Below, piece after piece: positions 9,557-18,292 of a stretch of DNA of 36,948 bases. A program made the translations under genes and the position numbers. The notes beneath the pieces were generated by a model. That model was not told the origin of the DNA. It saw only the letters and a list, made by a program, of their open reading frames with translations, and made no database searches. Source of the stretch: a virus. How positions within the stretch are numbered: position 1 is the first letter of the stretch; each line of letters opens with the position of its first letter. The stretch lies in the IMG/VR virus record IMGVR_UViG_3300031539_000136, positions 1 through 36,948 of that record, one strand, 5' to 3'.

Positions 9557-11829
9557 GCTGTTAGTCTCCTTAAGATACCTACAACACCAGAGGCAATAGC
9601 CAAACCTGATTGACTAGCGTTAGCATTAACATTCACAGTATTGTTAGCAGTCCTATTATTGTTTGTAGTATTTCCACCTGCAAATGATGTGAATGATGAA
9701 ATTTGCGAGAATAAACCGCCTATTGTTTGCGCTACTCTACTCATCATTTGTATCTCAGCATCGCTTATTTGCCTTCTAATAGTTAGCGCCTGGATACCTG
9801 CCTGCTGTATATCCATTAGCTCTTGACGGTGTTTTGCGCGTGCCTGCATGATAGCCTGTGCGTTGGCTATCTGTTGCTCATTACGTTGCTGTTGGAAGGC
9901 TACGCGCGCGTCATAAACGTCCTGCCTAAACTTCTGCAATCTATCCCGGCGTTCTTGTATGAAAGAGCGTTGTCTATCTTCAGCTTCCTGTTTTTGCTGT
10001 TCAATCCTATCATCTTCGCTTCTGGAAAAGTTGCGTTGCTCATCCTCAATAGCAATCCGCGCCGCACGTCTGGAATTAGCTACGGCTTGGAAATCGCGTT
10101 TTTGCCTTAACCCTAATTCGTCTTGGTCTGCTTTCCTACGAATATCGTCCAGCTTATAATAATGGTTGCGTTTTTCTTTTACTTCTTCGCGCTGTGCCTC
10201 AATTTGTGCCTCTAATACCTTTTGGCGTTGTTTCATTTCACCTTCGGCAAGGTCGCGCCCAAGTGTTTGGTTAAGACTGCCTAACTTCTGTTCTAATTGT
10301 GATAGTGCCTTTTCCGCTTCTTCAGCAGCTTTTTGGCTTATAGTAATCAACTCATCAGCGTGTGATTTTTCTAATGCTGCTTGTTTTTCAAGTGTGTCTT
10401 TAATAATCTCGAAACGTTTACGCGCTGCGTCTGTTTCTTCCTTTGCAAGTTCTATTGCTTTTTGTTGTTTCTCAGCTTGTGCTTCGATTGCTGCCGCTTC
10501 TGCTTCACGAACGGCTGCTAATGGGCGTGATGTCGTTTCAAGGAATCTTGTTTCCCATGCTAATTCTTGTAACGCTGCGTTATACGAATCTATTTGTGCG
10601 ATAATCTCATCTGTTGATTGCCCCGATTCTTGTAAGCGTCTAAGGGCAAGAGATATTGCGAGTGTCTCATCCGCTATTGCTTTATTACGTGCGTCCTGTT
10701 GTTCGGTGGACATTTCTAATAATCCACGTTCCATCAATATCCGTTGTCGCCCATTTTCCGCAAAGGCAATTGCTGCTAAACCTGCTTGTGTTCTTTCATT
10801 TGCTAAGCGTTGCTCGGCTTGTATAGCGGTCTCTATTGCAAATTCACTTGCTGCTAAACCACCAACTAATCCCGCTGTGGAAGTTGATAATGTAAGTATC
10901 TCATCATTTAACGCTTGTATTTCTTTCCCATATGTTTCGGCAGCATCAGAACCCGATATATCTGCTATACCTCTGGCTAATGCCATGAATAAATTATTTT
11001 CATTTTGTCTTTGCTGTGCGTTTCTAGCATCCTCTAATGCTTTTAATTCCATTAGACTATCACGTCTTGCGGCAGCTATTGCCATCTGTGTATTATTAGC
11101 GTCAATAGCGGCTTGCACATCTTCTTCTGTGCCTGTTATGCGCAATGTTTGGAACTGCTCTTCGGCAGCAATAATTCCCCTTGCTGCTTCTGCTTGTTTA
11201 TTCATCTCGCTAACAAGACCGGATACGGCAATGGCAGTTAATCCAGCAACAGCCCCTAACCCAAACCCAACCGGGCCAAGAGATTTGGCTGCTACATTTA
11301 TGGCTGCTGGTAGCCCCGCCACGCTTGCCTTAAGTTTCGGTAACGCTTCAACAACTGCTGGGAACTCGGAAACCGTAGAGATACCACGCTGTATCCCAGT
11401 ACCACCGACAGTACCGATAGCATTGGCAACAACTTGCGATTGACTTTCAAAATCGCCAGCTAATGATACAGCCTTTGAGGTTCTACTGAACTCTTCGTCA
11501 AGGTCACGAACATCTTCTGTACCTTGTTTTATACTTTTATTTAATCGTTCTACTTTGTCGATTACATCTTGCAATTCTCTTGGAACAGTAGCGCCTACAT
11601 CATGAAAACCACTTTCAATATCAAGCAGTTCACTTGTTAGCTTTTTAGCATTCTTAGTAATACGTCGTAATTCAGAAGCGCCAACAGCACCGCCAACCTT
11701 ATAAGCATTCTCAACCTGTTTCATAGATTGCTTAATTGCGTTATTGGCTGCTACTACTTTTGCTTGTGTACCCTGTTCTACAAGGTATTGTAATAGCACC
11801 TTATTAGTAGTTGTTTTGTTGGTCGCCAT
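9553..11829 (-). CDS. Tail tape measure protein (758 aa)
   Basis: The protein is long, largely helical and Ala/Gln/Glu/Arg-rich, with heptad-like coiled-coil stretches at about residues 20-120 and 440-690. A Gly/Ala-rich hydrophobic segment at about 165-210 (AKSLGPVGFGLGAVAGLTAI) is typical of tape measures. The C-terminus is low complexity (NNNRTANNTVNVNANAS). It follows the frameshifted tail-assembly chaperone pair and overlaps its end by 26 bases, as in many siphoviruses. By the usual rule of about 0.15 nm per residue, the tail would be roughly 110 nm. No lytic transglycosylase domain is visible. Confidence 0.85.
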   Translation of the reverse strand: MATNKTTTNKVLLQYLVEQGTQAKVVAANNAIKQSMKQVENAYKVGGAVGASELRRITKNAKKLTSELLDIESGFHDVGATVPRELQDVIDKVERLNKSIKQGTEDVRDLDEEFSRTSKAVSLAGDFESQSQVVANAIGTVGGTGIQRGISTVSEFPAVVEALPKLKASVAGLPAAINVAAKSLGPVGFGLGAVAGLTAIAVSGLVSEMNKQAEAARGIIAAEEQFQTLRITGTEEDVQAAIDANNTQMAIAAARRDSLMELKALEDARNAQQRQNENNLFMALARGIADISGSDAAETYGKEIQALNDEILTLSTSTAGLVGGLAASEFAIETAIQAEQRLANERTQAGLAAIAFAENGRQRILMERGLLEMSTEQQDARNKAIADETLAISLALRRLQESGQSTDEIIAQIDSYNAALQELAWETRFLETTSRPLAAVREAEAAAIEAQAEKQQKAIELAKEETDAARKRFEIIKDTLEKQAALEKSHADELITISQKAAEEAEKALSQLEQKLGSLNQTLGRDLAEGEMKQRQKVLEAQIEAQREEVKEKRNHYYKLDDIRRKADQDELGLRQKRDFQAVANSRRAARIAIEDEQRNFSRSEDDRIEQQKQEAEDRQRSFIQERRDRLQKFRQDVYDARVAFQQQRNEQQIANAQAIMQARAKHRQELMDIQQAGIQALTIRRQISDAEIQMMSRVAQTIGGLFSQISSFTSFAGGNTTNNNRTANNTVNVNANASQSGLAIASGVVGILRRLTA

Positions 11830-12109
11830 TACCGTCTTCCCTTTTGTATTGCTGTTTTATATGATTGTATAATCGCTTATACAACATCATATCATCAATT
11901 AAAAATGCGTCCTGATCGAAGTACCCACCTACGTCCGGCCATTGGTTAAAAAGCTCTAATGCGCTTACTGCATTTCTAACCATACTCATTGCCCCCGAAT
12001 AATGAAAACCATATTCAATTGGCATTTCGGGTTCAGCAAGTGAATTTATTATGTCTCCCCTAATCATCTTATCGACTTCTAACTGAAAGTCGATTCTAGC
12101 GTCTAGCCT
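11804..12109 (-). CDS. Tail assembly chaperone, frameshift-expressed C-terminal part (gpT-like)
   Basis: This is the minus-one reading frame entered from the A8 run at 12109-12116. It is open without a stop from the slip site to 11804 and adds 101 residues (RLDARIDFQLEVDKMIRGD...). An internal ATG at 12065-12067 exists but has no convincing ribosome binding site, so expression by frameshifting as a fusion of about 231 aa with the upstream gene is favoured. The helical, charged C-terminus and the 26-base overlap with the tape measure gene match lambda gpGT-type chaperones, which bind the tape measure during tail assembly. Confidence 0.7.
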   Translation of the reverse strand, partial: RLDARIDFQLEVDKMIRGDIINSLAEPEMPIEYGFHYSGAMSMVRNAVSALELFNQWPDVGGYFDQDAFLIDDMMLYKRLYNHIKQQYKREDGNGDQQNNY

Positions 12110-12116
12110 TTTTTTT
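12071..12116 (-). promoter_or_regulatory. -1 ribosomal frameshift signal (A8 slippery run plus stem-loop)
   Basis: On the minus strand the zero frame reads GAA AAA AAA GGC TAG, giving the heptamer A AAA AAA in the correct phase for -1 slippage, six bases before the stop of the upstream gene. Fourteen bases further on is a perfect 8-bp stem, ATCGACTT / AAGTCGAT (12087-12094 and 12071-12078, 8-base loop), which could stimulate slippage. The signal lies between a major tail gene and the tape measure, where such frameshifts are well known. Confidence 0.75.
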
Positions 12117-12498
12117 CGACTGTTTCCGGCAACGCTCCGGCAGTTAAGTCAGGGTCGTGCGGACTATCAAGCTTATTCACCGCTTCTATGATCTTTTCGA
12201 CCAGTGGCACAAGCGTACTATCACAATACTTATTGAATTTAGATGCAATTTCTTCTACAGTATCAGTATGTGATAGGAACTCGAAATCTATAGAACCCTT
12301 TGCAACTTCTACACGTGGCGATATAGCCCCAAAGTCTGCCAATATTGCGAGTATGTCCCCAGCTTCATATCCAAGTTCTTCCGCTATTTCAGAATAGTTA
12401 GTATAGATGCGTTGGTGAATTATTGACCTGTGCATTCTAGTCCTAATCGTTTCGGGGGCTACCCGAATGGTAGCCCCACTATCAACTATTTCTATCAT
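12103..12498 (-). CDS. Tail assembly chaperone, upstream frame (gpG-like, 131 aa)
   Basis: I use the ATG at 12496-12498, which overlaps the major tail stop as TAATG. An ATG 30 bases upstream lies inside the tail gene without a ribosome binding site. The product begins MIEIVDSGATIRVAPETIRT and is helical and acidic. It ends EKKG at the slippery A-run, where part of the ribosomes should shift to the downstream frame. Both the short and the fused protein are expected, as in lambda gpG and gpGT. The role is from position and the frameshift signature, not from recognised sequence similarity. Confidence 0.75.
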   Translation of the reverse strand: MIEIVDSGATIRVAPETIRTRMHRSIIHQRIYTNYSEIAEELGYEAGDILAILADFGAISPRVEVAKGSIDFEFLSHTDTVEEIASKFNKYCDSTLVPLVEKIIEAVNKLDSPHDPDLTAGALPETVEKKG

Positions 12499-13376
12499 TA
12501 TAGGTTGTTTACCTCGACTGGTATCCATACAGTTACAATTGCATTATTGGCTGGCGCATTACCACCTGTGAATGTAATCCTGTTCGGGCCTGCTGATATG
12601 GCATAGTTAATGCTGGGAACGATAACAGGTGCGGCCGTACCGACTCTTGTGGTAACAATGGTCGTGTCTGTTATCACAGGGGTATTCGATAGATTGAATG
12701 TCAAATTAACGCCGTTGCCCTTAAAAAAATTAGCAACGTATTGATAATTTGCTTCAACAGGGACTAATGCTGATGCGTCAGTCCCTTGCCCGGATTGTGT
12801 GAAGGTTGCACCCCAGGGAAGAATATTTCCCTTGCTCATGCTTATAGAATAACGATATGGGCCATGAGCGCGTTGTGTCCAGTCAGCACTACCCTTTGGT
12901 GATAATGTCACAGAAGGTAGGAATAACAATTCGCGCTTCTGAACACCTCTATCACCTGGAGACCATGTTTTAGCTCTACGCCCGAACAATATAGCAAGGT
13001 CTGCTAATTGCTTGGTATTTGGCGCGAGTACGCCAGTCTTGATATTACCAGTAGTTTCTACCGATGTCCCTTGCACCATAGCCTCTAAATACAGGTTACG
13101 TGCTGCTAATTCCAATATTCCACTTGGCAATGTTGGCTCTCCAAAGTCAAATTGCACAGTTGGTTCATCATCACCTAGTACATCTAAAATGTCACTGTCA
13201 GGCAATCCGGCTGGCACTGTCATAGCACCTTCTACTCTTAGCCCGGACGTTCCTGTGCTTGACCCGGCTGTTGGTTCGGTTGTGTCCGAGCCAACCATAA
13301 CACCCGATGTATTCTTTGCGAATACATACACAGTATTAAAGCCTGCCCCGATAAATCCATCTTTAGTTGTAGCCAT
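12498..13376 (-). CDS. Major tail (tube) protein (292 aa)
   Basis: This beta-rich, Gly/Thr/Ser/Val-rich protein (MATTKDGFIGAGFNTVYVFA...) has a strong ribosome binding site (GGAAGGA) and lies between the tail terminator and the chaperone pair, the standard place of the tail tube gene. A C-terminal stretch of about 70 residues (NLTFNLSNTPVITDTT ... APANNAIVTVWIP) looks like an extra beta domain, as often decorates tail tubes. No catalytic motifs are seen. Confidence 0.75.
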   Translation of the reverse strand: MATTKDGFIGAGFNTVYVFAKNTSGVMVGSDTTEPTAGSSTGTSGLRVEGAMTVPAGLPDSDILDVLGDDEPTVQFDFGEPTLPSGILELAARNLYLEAMVQGTSVETTGNIKTGVLAPNTKQLADLAILFGRRAKTWSPGDRGVQKRELLFLPSVTLSPKGSADWTQRAHGPYRYSISMSKGNILPWGATFTQSGQGTDASALVPVEANYQYVANFFKGNGVNLTFNLSNTPVITDTTIVTTRVGTAAPVIVPSINYAISAGPNRITFTGGNAPANNAIVTVWIPVEVNNL

Positions 13377-13391
13377 TACTTTGTTCCTTCC

Positions 13392-13898
13392 TTAGCTTGA
13401 TTCTCTGGTTTGCATTATGGGAACAATCAGATTTAATTCTTCCCCAATTTGTGTAGAGCCAACACCACCTAAACCGAAAGCGATAATTCCGCTTGTACTT
13501 CCGATCTCGATTCCGTCTGGATGTATCCATGTTGGCTCAGTGTGGTTAGCTCCATTATCTGTTGTTAGCATCTCATGTTTAATGAAGTAATCGACTAGTA
13601 ACGGGATAATCTCATCAACTAATGTTTCATTGTTCCCCGCGTAATTACTTGTATAGTGTCCGATTACAACCCTAATAAAAACATCATAAGTTCTTATGGA
13701 CATATCTTCGCTAACCTGCTCCGGCAATGATGGCCCGGTTCTATGCACGATATATGGAAAATGATCTTGTTCATAGAATATATGTGGAATAGCATCAATA
13801 CCTGTGCGCCCTGGCAATACACTTGCAATATAAGTATCAAGTGCTTCTGCCTCCATTGCGATTAATCTGCTTAGTAAATCCGTTCTGTATGATGCCAT
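13392..13898 (-). CDS. Probable tail terminator / tail completion protein (168 aa)
   Basis: The protein starts MASYRTDLLSRLIAMEAEAL with ribosome binding site AGGAT. The N-terminal helix is followed by alternating strands (TYDVFIRVVIGHYTSN; LNLIVPIMQ), similar in outline to tail terminators of the gpU type. It directly precedes the major tail gene, which is the normal location. The call rests on size, secondary-structure feel and position. Confidence 0.55.
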   Translation of the reverse strand: MASYRTDLLSRLIAMEAEALDTYIASVLPGRTGIDAIPHIFYEQDHFPYIVHRTGPSLPEQVSEDMSIRTYDVFIRVVIGHYTSNYAGNNETLVDEIIPLLVDYFIKHEMLTTDNGANHTEPTWIHPDGIEIGSTSGIIAFGLGGVGSTQIGEELNLIVPIMQTRESS

Positions 13899-13900
13899 TG

Positions 13901-14755
13901 TTACATCCTATAACTATCTACTGTGTTCAAAAGTTCTTGCACTAAGTCTTGAGGATATTGTACTATCCCAACCTGTGTTAACATCTGTACACTGTGCGAA
14001 CCTCTACGCGAATATAATGTGTCTGCTTGTCTAGCGACCACTCTTTGAATATCATCAGGTATTTGCAGAATTGATACAGGTGCGGCAATTAGATGGGTAG
14101 CTGCTGTTGAACCATTAACGCCGCGCGTAACTGTTAATGTGTCTGTCGATACACTTGTAACTTCCATATATTCAGTATCTATTTTTAACATATGACCTGG
14201 GCTGAATAACACACCCTGCCCGGCGGTAACTGTGAATGTTACGGCGGTTGTAGTAACAATCGCAGCTGCTAATAAACTAGTGGCAGTAAAAGCATTACTC
14301 CAATCACCATGCCAACCCCATTGTCCCGTTACCGTTAGCGGATTAGGATATACACGTCTTATAACCGGGCTGCATTCTAGCCCATACCATGTATCACTAT
14401 CTGTTGTTATTTGTAGTTTATCATATGGCGGGTATCCAGACACATAACCGCTCACCTTGCTTGTCACATCCTCAGTGCCAGCTAATACAGTTGTTAATTC
14501 TAGCAAATACATATTCATGTCCAGTGTGTTGTTTGGTGTATTAACTAAGAATGATCTAATCTGTACAACCCTACTTTCGATATACGGCGCGAAGAATGGG
14601 CGCTGTGATAACTTCTTATTAGGTTGCAACAAAGCATCAATACGCATAGACACAGCCGCAATGTATCCGAATATCTGTGTATCATCTAGCGTTTTAGAAG
14701 TCTTACTTACATCTTGCTCAGCTTTAGCAAATGCTAACGTGCAATATCTAGTCAT
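13901..14755 (-). CDS. Head-tail connector (adaptor-like) protein with inserted beta domain (284 aa)
   Basis: The N-terminal part is helical (MTRYCTLAFAKAEQDVSKTSKT), as in gp6/gp15-type adaptors. A beta-rich insert at about residues 180-230 (SPGHMLKIDTEYMEVTSVST ... TRGVNGSTAATH) is a small domain often found in phage neck and tail proteins. The C-terminus returns to helix (PQDLVQELLNTVDSYR). Its start overlaps the upstream neck gene by ATGA. The adaptor role is inferred from position between head and tail genes. Confidence 0.5.
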   Translation of the reverse strand: MTRYCTLAFAKAEQDVSKTSKTLDDTQIFGYIAAVSMRIDALLQPNKKLSQRPFFAPYIESRVVQIRSFLVNTPNNTLDMNMYLLELTTVLAGTEDVTSKVSGYVSGYPPYDKLQITTDSDTWYGLECSPVIRRVYPNPLTVTGQWGWHGDWSNAFTATSLLAAAIVTTTAVTFTVTAGQGVLFSPGHMLKIDTEYMEVTSVSTDTLTVTRGVNGSTAATHLIAAPVSILQIPDDIQRVVARQADTLYSRRGSHSVQMLTQVGIVQYPQDLVQELLNTVDSYRM

Positions 14756-15264
14756 CGCTCACCAACCTTATTTGTGATGTCATTCCACACCTTTATGGCA
14801 TTATCTAGGAATTGCACTTCGGCTTTTTGTAATTCCAGATCAACACGCGGCCATCCTGTTTTAGCATGGCTTGGAACTTGCTTTTCCATGACAACATAAT
14901 CCAACCCGCTACTTGGAATTTCTGCTGATATAGTTCCATTAGGTCTATCGAATTCTATCAGCACATCAAAACCTTGACGTTTATAGCGCCCTCCTGATGT
15001 TGGTATTGTTACGCCCGGAATGCGCCCTGCAATTGCAGCAAACCACCAGTTACGCGCCCTTGCCTGCGCTGCGTTGTCATACGACCATATAAAAGGATGC
15101 GCTGGTTGCCTGGCTGGGACTCTATTTACACGCCGTCTCAAATTGCGAACAGGGTTACGTGTCTTAACCTTAAACTCCGCTTGGAATTGCTTAGGCAGTC
15201 TGCCAATGTCCTCAGCGATATGATCGTATAGTTTATCATCCCATATCATCACTTTACGGGACAT
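14752..15264 (-). CDS. Probable neck / head-tail joining protein (170 aa)
   Basis: This basic protein starts MSRKVMIWDDKLYDHIAEDI. It has an Arg-rich segment (RNPVRNLRRRVNRVPAR) and alternating strands and helices near the end, loosely like HK97 gp10-type neck proteins. Ribosome binding site CAGGAG is well placed, and the gene overlaps the upstream membrane-protein gene by 11 bases. The call depends on its place at the head of the neck/tail module. Confidence 0.45.
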   Translation of the reverse strand: MSRKVMIWDDKLYDHIAEDIGRLPKQFQAEFKVKTRNPVRNLRRRVNRVPARQPAHPFIWSYDNAAQARARNWWFAAIAGRIPGVTIPTSGGRYKRQGFDVLIEFDRPNGTISAEIPSSGLDYVVMEKQVPSHAKTGWPRVDLELQKAEVQFLDNAIKVWNDITNKVGER

Positions 15265-15520
15265 AGTTAGCTCCTGTCCAACTTGCCAATAGATGAGCAG
15301 CGCCTACTATTCCGAATACACTAACAATATCAGTTTGCCCAACATATGCGAAAGCATAGAACACAGCGCCGATCCATAACGACAAGCAATAGATACACTG
15401 CATAACGCCTAAGTGTTTGCGAATGATTTCGAATACTCCACGCGGCCCGGGCAGGTTTACAAGACAGTAAGACAAATACCACGTTGCACAAATTATCATT
15501 ATGTAATCTATATTGTTCAT
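15254..15520 (-). CDS. Small membrane protein, DUF1360-like (88 aa)
   Basis: Two or three hydrophobic segments are visible (about 5-22, 42-60 and 66-82). Between the first two is the pattern LPGPRGVFEIIRKHLG...CIYCLSLWIGA, with the CxxC-x3-W core typical of DUF1360 phage/prophage membrane proteins. The paired cysteines could bind metal or form a disulfide. Its function in that family is not established. It lies between a second membrane protein and the neck genes, at the end of the glycosylation cassette. Confidence 0.65.
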   Translation of the reverse strand: MNNIDYIMIICATWYLSYCLVNLPGPRGVFEIIRKHLGVMQCIYCLSLWIGAVFYAFAYVGQTDIVSVFGIVGAAHLLASWTGANYVP

Positions 15521-15521
15521 G

Positions 15522-15785
15522 TTATACCTTCGCTGCTATTGCACAAACTAACGATACCAGAACACACCACATAGCATAAAACTGATTAATCATCCCCCAT
15601 CCGACTCTATCATGACCATTATCAACTATCGACTGCCAGACAAATACAACGCTCAATACAACAAGCATAAAGGCTAACAGCGATAACACCACCTGCGCTG
15701 TGCTTTTTTTGCGTTTTAGCAGGATGTTTTCAATCGCTTCTAATCGCTTTAATGCGCGTGACTTATGGTGCTGTTTAGTGGTCAT
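15522..15785 (-). CDS. Small two-helix membrane protein (87 aa)
   Basis: A basic N-terminus (MTTKQHHKSRALKRLEAIEN) precedes two transmembrane segments (about residues 30-50, VVLSLLAFMLVVLSVVFVW, and 69-86). Its ATG overlaps the stop of the two-domain glycosyltransferase by four bases (ATGA), so the two are likely coupled. The coupling raises the possibility of a membrane partner for sugar transfer. A holin cannot be excluded by topology, but the position argues against it. Confidence 0.6.
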   Translation of the reverse strand: MTTKQHHKSRALKRLEAIENILLKRKKSTAQVVLSLLAFMLVVLSVVFVWQSIVDNGHDRVGWGMINQFYAMWCVLVSLVCAIAAKV

Positions 15786-17509
15786 TTCGTCGCAAACCTT
15801 TTTGCTAATTTAGGAACTATGTCTGTCAATACATATTCTACACGAGCATCGGCACTATGATGTTTCTGTGCATGTTTCTGAGCGTGTACAACCATTTGCC
15901 GCCTACGTTTATTTTGTTCTGGTTTAAGCCAGTGTTCTATAAGGCTTTCAAGATGTTCAATATCATCCCATTGCTTATAATGTGTACCCTCTTTTGACTT
16001 GGTATAATATCCGAACTTGGGTGTTCTCTGATGTAAACATAAAGCACCACCAGAAGCAATGATCTCAAAGTAGCGGTTACTTGTATAACCAGCCGCTTCG
16101 ACCCCATTTATGCTAAACTCGTTTGTGCTGATTGCCAGTTTAGCGTTTTTATATATCGCACGTCCGGCTGCATAATCGTAATGATTAACACCCGTTGCCG
16201 TTACTGAGTTACACCTACCAAATAACCCCACCTTATACTTGGCCCTTAACTTGTCTAATAATTGCCATAGCTCAACACGCGCCTCACTATAAACATTACC
16301 AAGAAATACAATATCGTATTGTTCAACTTTAGGAAACATCTTTTCCTCTGGTTCTTCATACGTATTCAAATATGGATAAGTTGACGTATATTGTCGCATC
16401 TCTTTTAGCATATCCATATTCACTAGTAATAAAGCATCGAACTGTTTCCACAACTCAACATTAGGGCGATATACTTTGTCAGGCCAATAATCACCGACCC
16501 AGTTAATCCACACCGTTTCCGGTGACGATAATCTTGCCTTAGCAACCATCCCAGGTGTTACTATTTTCTGGTTATGTATCTGGCTAAATACCAAGTGCGG
16601 CTTAAATACATCCATTGCGTTTTGCAGGTATTCACCGGGGTTCTTTTCATTGTAATAATCAAACTCCCAAACTGTTGCTACTTTCCCCCATGCCGTCACT
16701 AAGGCGCGTTTTTCGCGTCTACTTCTCTTATTAAGCCAATGCGCTATAAACAGCACACGTAGGCTCTCAGTGTCTTCCTGGGGTATCCGTGGGGTGTTGC
16801 GCTTTACTGGACAATTTGGAAAGTGTGAAAAGTAACGGTTAGCATCTTCCTTATGTTTTGCTTGGTTAATTTTTCGTGGTGCATCCATTAAATACGCCTC
16901 ATTATTTACAACACCTTTTACTACGTCAACAGTATAACCATATTCGATAATCCTAGCACCTAGCCAGTTATCACCAGCATATGTGAATGCGCCTTTCATA
17001 CCAGTGTTAGCTCCCCACCAATCACATTCATCACCTAACCATTTGCGGATTAACGCAATTTGCGGATATGGATATTGATATCGATTTCCATCTTCGCTAC
17101 GAACATTATGAGTATCAGCTTTGTATTCGTTGCGGTTTTTGTTATGTGCGAATGTCACAGCGCCACAATTAGGGGTACTGTCAAGGTGTTGATATGCTCT
17201 CATGATCGAATTAGGCGGGAACGATATATCATCAGTAGCAAATAACACATATGGTGCTTTCGCCAGACCTGCGCCATACGTAAACGCATAAATAGCACCC
17301 ATCGGTTTACCAAGTTGCACTAATCTTAAGTCGGTTTGTGAATTAACCCATTCGGCTGTTCCATCAGTTGAACCATTGTCAACGATAATATGTTCATAAC
17401 GTATTGGCTCAGGAATAGTTTCGCGTATAGACCTAACCAACTTCTGTAATGTAGTAGCCCGGTTATATGTCCCTGTTATTATGCTGATGTGTGGCGCAAG
17501 TTCTGTCAT
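15782..17509 (-). CDS. Two-domain glycosyltransferase (GT2 plus CgeB-like GT-B domain)
   Basis: Residues 1-240 form a family 2 GT-A domain: ISIITGTYNRATTLQKLV at 8-25, DNGSTDG at 44-50, and the acidic metal site ATDD at 91-94. Residues about 255-565 look like a GT-B domain of the CgeB/Glyco_trans_1_2 type (RVLFIAHWLNKRS ... DIVFLGNVYSEAR ... NRYFEIIASGGALCL). Such fusions transfer two sugars in succession in some systems. It starts directly after the methyltransferase-like gene with GAGGT upstream. The target is unknown. Virion protein, DNA or a host surface glycan are all possible, with a virion protein favoured by location. Confidence 0.85.
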   Translation of the reverse strand: MTELAPHISIITGTYNRATTLQKLVRSIRETIPEPIRYEHIIVDNGSTDGTAEWVNSQTDLRLVQLGKPMGAIYAFTYGAGLAKAPYVLFATDDISFPPNSIMRAYQHLDSTPNCGAVTFAHNKNRNEYKADTHNVRSEDGNRYQYPYPQIALIRKWLGDECDWWGANTGMKGAFTYAGDNWLGARIIEYGYTVDVVKGVVNNEAYLMDAPRKINQAKHKEDANRYFSHFPNCPVKRNTPRIPQEDTESLRVLFIAHWLNKRSRREKRALVTAWGKVATVWEFDYYNEKNPGEYLQNAMDVFKPHLVFSQIHNQKIVTPGMVAKARLSSPETVWINWVGDYWPDKVYRPNVELWKQFDALLLVNMDMLKEMRQYTSTYPYLNTYEEPEEKMFPKVEQYDIVFLGNVYSEARVELWQLLDKLRAKYKVGLFGRCNSVTATGVNHYDYAAGRAIYKNAKLAISTNEFSINGVEAAGYTSNRYFEIIASGGALCLHQRTPKFGYYTKSKEGTHYKQWDDIEHLESLIEHWLKPEQNKRRRQMVVHAQKHAQKHHSADARVEYVLTDIVPKLAKRFATK

Positions 17510-18292
17510 TTATACCTCACTCTTTTTTGATTTGCGACGTTTGCGCTTTGGCTTCGGTGCTTTTGGCTCAATAATAGTTTCTGGCTTGTCTTCCACAGCC
17601 ACAACATCTTCAATGGTGGCAACTTCCAATTTCGTACTACTGTCTTTTATCGTCTTCTTCCAGATTGCCAACCCGCAACTGTCGCCGTCCACCAGGTATA
17701 TTTCCGGTTCAATGCCTGCCTGCTTAATGCCTGCCACAACTGCACCCCTAAATTTGGGATGCACAGCGTCATGTGAGATAATTACACCGCCAAAGACAAG
17801 TAAATCAATAGCCAGATCATAAATATTCTTTGTCATCGTATCGGTGTGTTCGGTATCCTTGAATACCAATTCATATCTATTTTTGTCATTTTTCAGGTAA
17901 TCAATAGCGTCAGATGTTACGAGCTTTACCCCCTTGTTCTTGGGAATAAATTTTCCAACTGGTTGATTACTACCTTGTATTGTCTTCTCATTATCAATAG
18001 AAATAACACGACCAGTGGGTGTGGGTGCAGCCATATTACCATCGGCAATTTGTAATGCCATAGCACCCCACCTTGTGCCAATATCTAACGACAGTATAGG
18101 GTTTAATGCACGAGTAACAGCATAAAGAATGCGCTTTTCGCTTTCACTACCCGTTCCCGACGGCCAATTGTTCCCGTCCGGGCGCGTTGCCGCGTGAGGT
18201 GCTTCTTTTGCGTACTGATTTAGCTTTTCTGGTGATAGGTTTAACTGCTTTGCTATTGCTGTCAATACTTGGTTTAATGTTCCTTTGTGCAT
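17510..18292 (-). CDS. SAM-dependent methyltransferase-like protein (260 aa)
   Basis: A class I Rossmann methyltransferase core is visible: the glycine motif LDIGTRWG at 69-76, the acidic strand end VISID at 96-100, and GGVIISHDAV further on, as in Methyltransf_24-type enzymes. The start has a strong AAAGGA site. The first 48 residues are encoded within the 3' end of the upstream glycosyltransferase in another frame. The C-terminus is a Lys/Arg-rich tail (KPKRKRRKSKKSEV). It lies between two glycosyltransferases, so methylation of a transferred sugar is a reasonable inference. Substrate and activity are unproven. Confidence 0.65.
   Translation of the reverse strand: MHKGTLNQVLTAIAKQLNLSPEKLNQYAKEAPHAATRPDGNNWPSGTGSESEKRILYAVTRALNPILSLDIGTRWGAMALQIADGNMAAPTPTGRVISIDNEKTIQGSNQPVGKFIPKNKGVKLVTSDAIDYLKNDKNRYELVFKDTEHTDTMTKNIYDLAIDLLVFGGVIISHDAVHPKFRGAVVAGIKQAGIEPEIYLVDGDSCGLAIWKKTIKDSSTKLEVATIEDVVAVEDKPETIIEPKAPKPKRKRRKSKKSEV

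Noticed and set aside
10166-11443. Long plus-strand open frame (425 codons) opposite the tape measure gene
   Set aside because: It is Ser/Ala/Cys-rich low-complexity sequence produced by the helical Ala/Glu codon pattern of the real gene on the other strand. It has no ribosome binding site and no family resemblance.
16002-16012. TTGGTATAAT on the plus strand
   Set aside because: It lies inside glycosyltransferase coding sequence, and no plus-strand gene follows, so it is probably chance.
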